DNA of 64,000 bases from Azoarcus sp031556475 (GTDB lineage Bacteria > Pseudomonadota > Gammaproteobacteria > Burkholderiales > Rhodocyclaceae): contig JAVBSY010000109.1 in NCBI GenBank assembly GCA_031556475.1, forward strand, positions 1 through 64,000, written 5' to 3'. The notes under the pieces are model-generated. The model was not told the origin of the DNA, searched no databases, and saw only the letters and a program-made list of their open reading frames with translations. The translations under genes were made by a program, and so were the position numbers. Numbering within the stretch: the stretch's first letter is position 1; each line of letters begins with the position of its first letter. Of this stretch, positions 60,126 to 64,000 are shown in pieces.

Positions 60126-61553
60126 ATGAAACCGGCCCATCTGTTCGCCACCGCCCTGACACTGCTGTTTTCCACGCCCGCCGTGAGCGAATGGCAACTC
60201 ATCCTCAGCGACCAGGGCCGCCGTGTCGAACTCGACCGCGCTACCATCACGCGCTCCGACCGCGATACAAAAGTGGCCTGGGGGCGGGTCGTACTGTCGC
60301 CCGACCAGGCACGCCAGGCCGGCTACACCGTCGTCAAGGCGCTCAACCGGTACGATTGCATGAACCGCGGCTTCTCCACCGTCAAGCGGGTCTATCTCGA
60401 CGAAACCGACCGCGTGTTGCGCGAGGAAGCGGCAACCGAGCCGGAACCGGTCATGGTCACGTGCAATTCGGTGGATGAACGCATGTGGCGTGAAGTCTGC
60501 CGCCCGCCGTCAGCCACCGATCTGACCAAGATCGCACGCGAGGCCGGACGCTCCGCCGCCAACGCACAATCCAAGCAGGCCTCGCCTTCCAAGGCAAAAA
60601 CGAAGCAGGCCGCACCGGCAACAAGCGCGTCCACGCAAACGGCGACGCCCAAAAAGACACCACCGCAAACGTCGCCACCGGACTCCAAATCCATCGAGGG
60701 AACACCGGAAGAGCGCACCACCGCCGCCGCTTCACCCATGCCGGCCCAAACGCCGCCGTCTCAAGCGCCTTCACCCACCTCCCGATCCCCGTCGCAAACA
60801 CTGCCGCCACGGTCATCGCCCCCCACAGCCACGGCGGCACACAAGACATCGACTACCGCCACGATACCGATCACCCCGACCGGCTGGCACTACAGCGGCG
60901 ACACCGGCCCCGAACACTGGGGCCAGTTGCGCCCGGAATGGCGGCTGTGCGCCGAAGGCAAGCGCCAGTCGCCCGTCGATCTGCACAACGGCATCGTGGT
61001 CGATCTGGAGCCGGTGAAATTCGACTATCGCAGCAGCCGCTTCCGTATCACCAACACCGGCAACACCCTGCGCGTGGATGTGGGCGACGGCTCGGGCATC
61101 GAACTGCGCGGGCGCCGCTATGCGCTCGAATCCTTCACCCTGCACCGGCCATCGGCAACGCGCATCGACGGCCAGATGGGCGACATGTCGGTGCAGTTCT
61201 TCCACCGCGAACCCGAAGGCCGCATGGCCATCCTCGAAGTCATCCTCGAACTCGGCGAATCGCCCAACGCGTTGATTCAAACGGTGCTGAACAACATTCC
61301 CCTGGAAGCGGACGGCAACTACATGCCGGCGGCACCGCTCGACCTCTCCTCCTTCCTGCCTGCAAGCCCGGCCCACTATCTCTACGCCGGTTCGCTCCCC
61401 ACCCCGCCCTGCACCGAAGGTGTCACGTGGGTCGTCATGAAGCAGACGGTTCCGGTCAACGCGGAGCAACTCGCCGTCTTCGGCCGCCTTTACCCGCACA
61501 ACGTCCGCCCGCCGCAGCCCCTCAACGACCGGCTGATCCTGGAGTCGCGCTGA
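60126..61553 (+). CDS. Surface-adhesin-E-like domain fused to a carbonic-anhydrase-like domain lacking zinc ligands
   Basis: 475 residues. Signal peptide HLFATALTLLFSTPAVSE, then about 22-125 an adhesin-E-like domain with Cys pairs. A Pro/Thr/Ser/Ala-rich linker runs about 140-250, then an alpha-carbonic-anhydrase fold (GWHYSGDTGPEHWGQL, CAEGKRQSPVDL, PTPPCTEGVTWVVM). The zinc motifs are altered: the family's FHFH is SFTLH and the ELHLVH is SVQFFH, so two of three metal His positions read Thr and Gln. It is probably catalytically inactive and used for binding. Confidence 0.8.
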   Translation: MKPAHLFATALTLLFSTPAVSEWQLILSDQGRRVELDRATITRSDRDTKVAWGRVVLSPDQARQAGYTVVKALNRYDCMNRGFSTVKRVYLDETDRVLREEAATEPEPVMVTCNSVDERMWREVCRPPSATDLTKIAREAGRSAANAQSKQASPSKAKTKQAAPATSASTQTATPKKTPPQTSPPDSKSIEGTPEERTTAAASPMPAQTPPSQAPSPTSRSPSQTLPPRSSPPTATAAHKTSTTATIPITPTGWHYSGDTGPEHWGQLRPEWRLCAEGKRQSPVDLHNGIVVDLEPVKFDYRSSRFRITNTGNTLRVDVGDGSGIELRGRRYALESFTLHRPSATRIDGQMGDMSVQFFHREPEGRMAILEVILELGESPNALIQTVLNNIPLEADGNYMPAAPLDLSSFLPASPAHYLYAGSLPTPPCTEGVTWVVMKQTVPVNAEQLAVFGRLYPHNVRPPQPLNDRLILESR

Positions 61554-61665
61554 CATGCACTCCGTTCTGGCGACACGGCTTCCGACCCTCCCGGGCCTCC
61601 GCTGTGCCGACGTTGCCCGTGCGACGCCATGCGTGCCTTTCCGCCTCTTTCACTCTCACCAGACC

Positions 61666-62439
61666 ATGCCCGCCAGCCTCAAAGCCTTGCTCGCCCAACT
61701 CGCCGGCGTGGCGGTCGCCTTCGTGCTCGCCCGCGCCAACCTTCTGCCGCCCGGTCTGTGGCCGCTGGTCGGCACGCAAGCCATCGCCGCCGCCGGTACG
61801 GCAATACTGCTGCGTAGCGCGCGCTGGTGGCTGCCCATCCATCTGTGCTTCCTGCCGCTCGCCGTTCTTGTCCAGCGCCTGAATCTTCATCCAGGCTGGT
61901 ATCTGGGCGCCTTCATCTTACTGGTGCTGGTTTACTGGACCAGCTTCCGCACCCAGGTGCCGCTCTACCTCACCAACCGCCCCACCGCGCAAGCGCTCGC
62001 TCGCCTGATGCCCGCGGAACGCGCCTCGAACCTGATCGACCTCGGCGCGGGCGGCGGTGCGCGACTGCACCGGCTTGCACGGCTGCGCCCGGAAAGCCGC
62101 TTTACCGGCATCGAAACCGCGCCCGGCCCCTGGGCGCTGGGCTGGCTGCTGAATCGCCGGCAAGCGAACGTGGACTGGCGCCGCGGCGATCTGTTTGCCC
62201 TGCCATGGCGCGACTACGATGTTATCTATGCCTTCCTGTCGCCCGCCCCGATGGCAGGGCTCGAACGCAAGGCCACGGCCGAAATGCGCCCGGGCAGCCT
62301 GCTCGTCAGCAACAGCTTTCCGCTGCCCGGCCGCGAAGCGGATTTCGTCGTCGACGTCGACGACCGCCGTCGAACCCGTCTTTACTGTTACCGCGCGGCA
62401 ACGCCGGAAAACGGGAAAAACCTGGAAATAACGGTATGA
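61666..62439 (+). CDS. Membrane-anchored class I SAM-dependent methyltransferase
   Basis: 257 residues from the ATG at 61666; the frame is open up to 61555 but with unlikely sequence. Three N-terminal hydrophobic segments (ALLAQLAGVAVAFVLARANL, LHPGWYLGAFILLVLVYW) precede a methyltransferase domain with SAM motif I LIDLGAGGGARLHRLAR and motif II-type FTGIETAPGPWALG. Substrate unknown. It is probably in the same transcription unit as the upstream carbonic-anhydrase-like gene. Confidence 0.75.
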   Translation: MPASLKALLAQLAGVAVAFVLARANLLPPGLWPLVGTQAIAAAGTAILLRSARWWLPIHLCFLPLAVLVQRLNLHPGWYLGAFILLVLVYWTSFRTQVPLYLTNRPTAQALARLMPAERASNLIDLGAGGGARLHRLARLRPESRFTGIETAPGPWALGWLLNRRQANVDWRRGDLFALPWRDYDVIYAFLSPAPMAGLERKATAEMRPGSLLVSNSFPLPGREADFVVDVDDRRRTRLYCYRAATPENGKNLEITV

Positions 62440-62529
62440 ATCGCCGCTTTTCCCACGCTACCCGTCACCGTCGCGCTTCGATAATCCCCCCATGCGGCGA
62501 TGCGGCGCCGCGCGTCGAGGACTCGTTTC

Positions 62530-63237
62530 ATGGCTGAAATCATCTGCATCATCGGAAACAAGGGCGGCACGGGCAAAACCACCCTGTCTCACATGCTGTG
62601 CCAGGGCCTGGGGCTGCTGAACCACCGGGCGGCCTGCGTGCTGACCGACATCTCGCGCGAGCCGCTCGCCCCGGAAGGCCGCCGCTACGTCACCGCCGAC
62701 GCCCGAACGCGCGACGCCCTCGCCAAGGTCGTGGATAAACTGCGTACCCTGCCCGACTGGATCGGCGTCATCGACGGCAGCGGCAACCACACCGAGATGG
62801 ACCGCAAGCTCTATGCGCTTTCCGACATCGTCCTGCTTCCCTTCCGCGAATCGCACGAAGACATCCGCACCGTCGTGCGCGATCTGGAAATGTTCCCCCG
62901 CGCCTATGCCGTACCGATGCAATGGCCAAGCAACGCCTGGCAGCGGGACGCGGCCGACCGCGGCGTCGCGGCGATGATGGGCGCCTACCGGCACCGCATT
63001 CTCAGACCCGTCTCGGCCCTATCCTCCTCCAAGCTGTTGCTGCAAAAACGGCTGCCGGACCAGCTTCCCACCCCGCTCGCCAACGCCTGCCGCGCCATTG
63101 CCCGCCAGGTGCTGGAAGTGCTCGAAATAGACCATGCCACCTCCGGCGTATCCGACGGGGATGCCGACCACACCGAACCGCTGTCCCCCGCCGACATGCC
63201 CATGCGCCTGAACTACGGCGAACGCCGCTCCCATTGA
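62530..63237 (+). CDS. ParA/MinD-like P-loop ATPase
   Basis: 235 residues from the ATG at 62530. Deviant Walker A motif NKGGTGKTTL near the N-terminus, and a Walker B/A'-like IGVIDGSGNHTEMD in the middle. It lacks an obvious partner gene (no ParB-like ORF) and stands alone before ruvB. Solo ParA-like proteins position cellular cargo or are remnants of plasmid partition loci. Confidence 0.72.
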   Translation: MAEIICIIGNKGGTGKTTLSHMLCQGLGLLNHRAACVLTDISREPLAPEGRRYVTADARTRDALAKVVDKLRTLPDWIGVIDGSGNHTEMDRKLYALSDIVLLPFRESHEDIRTVVRDLEMFPRAYAVPMQWPSNAWQRDAADRGVAAMMGAYRHRILRPVSALSSSKLLLQKRLPDQLPTPLANACRAIARQVLEVLEIDHATSGVSDGDADHTEPLSPADMPMRLNYGERRSH

Positions 63238-63434
63238 GACCGGCCGGCTGCGCCGGCCAACGCGCAACACCGATCGAAGGAAGGGGCCGCACACGCGGCT
63301 CTTTTCGATTCACACCCGCCAGTTCGGGACCAACACCAGACAGGCGGGGCCATCCCATGCCTGCCCCCATGGAAACAGGCCATCGCGGTTACCCTTTATG
63401 CGATCCGGCGCGCGGCTTCCGTTAAACTCGCGCC

Positions 63435-64000
63435 ATGATCGAAACCGACAAGCTTCAGTCCCCGCGTCTGATTTCCGCCCAGTCCACCGACCGCCAGGAA
63501 GATGCGATCGAGCGCGCCCTGCGCCCGAAACGTCTGGCGGAATATGTCGGACAGCAGAAAATCCGCGAGCAGTTGGAAATCTTCATCCAGGCGGCGAAGA
63601 ATCGCCGCGAAGCGCTCGACCACGTCCTGCTGTTCGGCCCGCCTGGGTTGGGAAAAACGACGCTGGCGCACATCATCGCCGCCGAAATGGGGGTGAACCT
63701 GCGCCAGACCTCCGGCCCCGTGCTGGAACGCGCGGGCGATCTTGCGGCGCTGCTGACCAATCTGGAACCGCACGATGTCCTGTTCATCGACGAGATTCAC
63801 CGCCTGTCGCCCGTGGTCGAAGAAATCCTCTACCCGGCGCTGGAGGATTACCAGATCGACATCATGATCGGCGAAGGACCGGCGGCGCGCTCGGTCAAGC
63901 TCGACCTGCCGCCCTTCACGCTGATCGGCGCCACGACCCGCGCCGGCATGCTGACCAATCCGCTGCGCGACCGCTTCGGCATCGTTTCACGGCTCGAGTT
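63435..64000 (+). CDS. ruvB: Holliday junction branch-migration helicase RuvB (partial, cut by window end)
   Basis: The first 188 residues are present. RALRPKRLAEYVGQQKIREQ, Walker A LLFGPPGLGKTTLAHIIAAE, Walker B VLFIDEIHRLSPVVEEILYPA, and sensor 1 TLIGATTRAGMLTNPLRDRF are all typical of RuvB. It drives branch migration with RuvA during recombination. No ruvA or ruvC is seen upstream in the window. Confidence 0.95.
   Translation, partial: MIETDKLQSPRLISAQSTDRQEDAIERALRPKRLAEYVGQQKIREQLEIFIQAAKNRREALDHVLLFGPPGLGKTTLAHIIAAEMGVNLRQTSGPVLERAGDLAALLTNLEPHDVLFIDEIHRLSPVVEEILYPALEDYQIDIMIGEGPAARSVKLDLPPFTLIGATTRAGMLTNPLRDRFGIVSRLE

Overview
The window is high-G+C, gene-dense DNA from a betaproteobacterium. 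Rhodocyclales or a close relative (Azoarcus, Thauera or Sterolibacterium type) is the best guess. The reasons are PEP-CTERM proteins, an aerobic CoA-dependent 2-aminobenzoate-type gene set, lutABC, and household genes such as glnS, thiCD, ruvB and an rluF-like gene. The placement is inferred from gene content only; there is no rRNA in the window.

Layout. 1-136 is the tail of an S11 D-Ala-D-Ala peptidase. 297-5287 holds an IclR regulator divergent from lutABC (lactate oxidation) and a putative Na+/H+ antiporter. 5339-27302 is a 22-kb minus-strand aromatic catabolic island. 27921-33562 is an ABC polysaccharide exporter (Wzm/Wzt) with a three-part methyltransferase/glycosyltransferase. 33735-35153 holds a pseudouridine synthase and a small Cys-containing protein. 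35231-41577 is a MacB-like tripartite efflux operon interrupted by two unrelated genes. 41611-46312 holds glnS and a large deacetylase/caspase/TPR fusion. 46590-49439 holds unknown membrane proteins, crcB and an OmpA-type lipoprotein. 49501-56782 holds a SWIM/SNF2 helicase, an M48 protease, a membrane fatty-acid hydroxylase and two PEP-CTERM proteins. 56970-59935 is thiD-thiC behind a TPP riboswitch. 60126-64000 holds a carbonic-anhydrase-like protein that lacks zinc ligands, a methyltransferase, a ParA-like ATPase and the start of ruvB.

The catabolic island is the most interesting region. It combines a two-component Rieske oxygenase, an acyl-CoA ligase, a thiolase-like protein without the thiolase Cys/His, a DUF35-SDR fusion, an isatin-hydrolase-like cyclase, a split indolepyruvate-ferredoxin-oxidoreductase-like enzyme, a 2-aminobenzoyl-CoA monooxygenase/reductase and a beta-oxidation set. 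I read it as aerobic indole-3-acetate (auxin) degradation. Oxygenation of the indole ring would be followed by retro-aldol loss of acetyl-CoA to give isatin, hydrolysis to isatinate, oxidative decarboxylation to 2-aminobenzoyl-CoA, then ring dearomatisation and beta-oxidation through glutaryl-CoA. A MarR gene sits in the middle. A similar 18-bp motif lies over the candidate promoters of all three transcription units (ior, marR, abm), which suggests one regulon. The order of steps and the substrate are inference; the gene families and the repeated motif are seen in the sequence.
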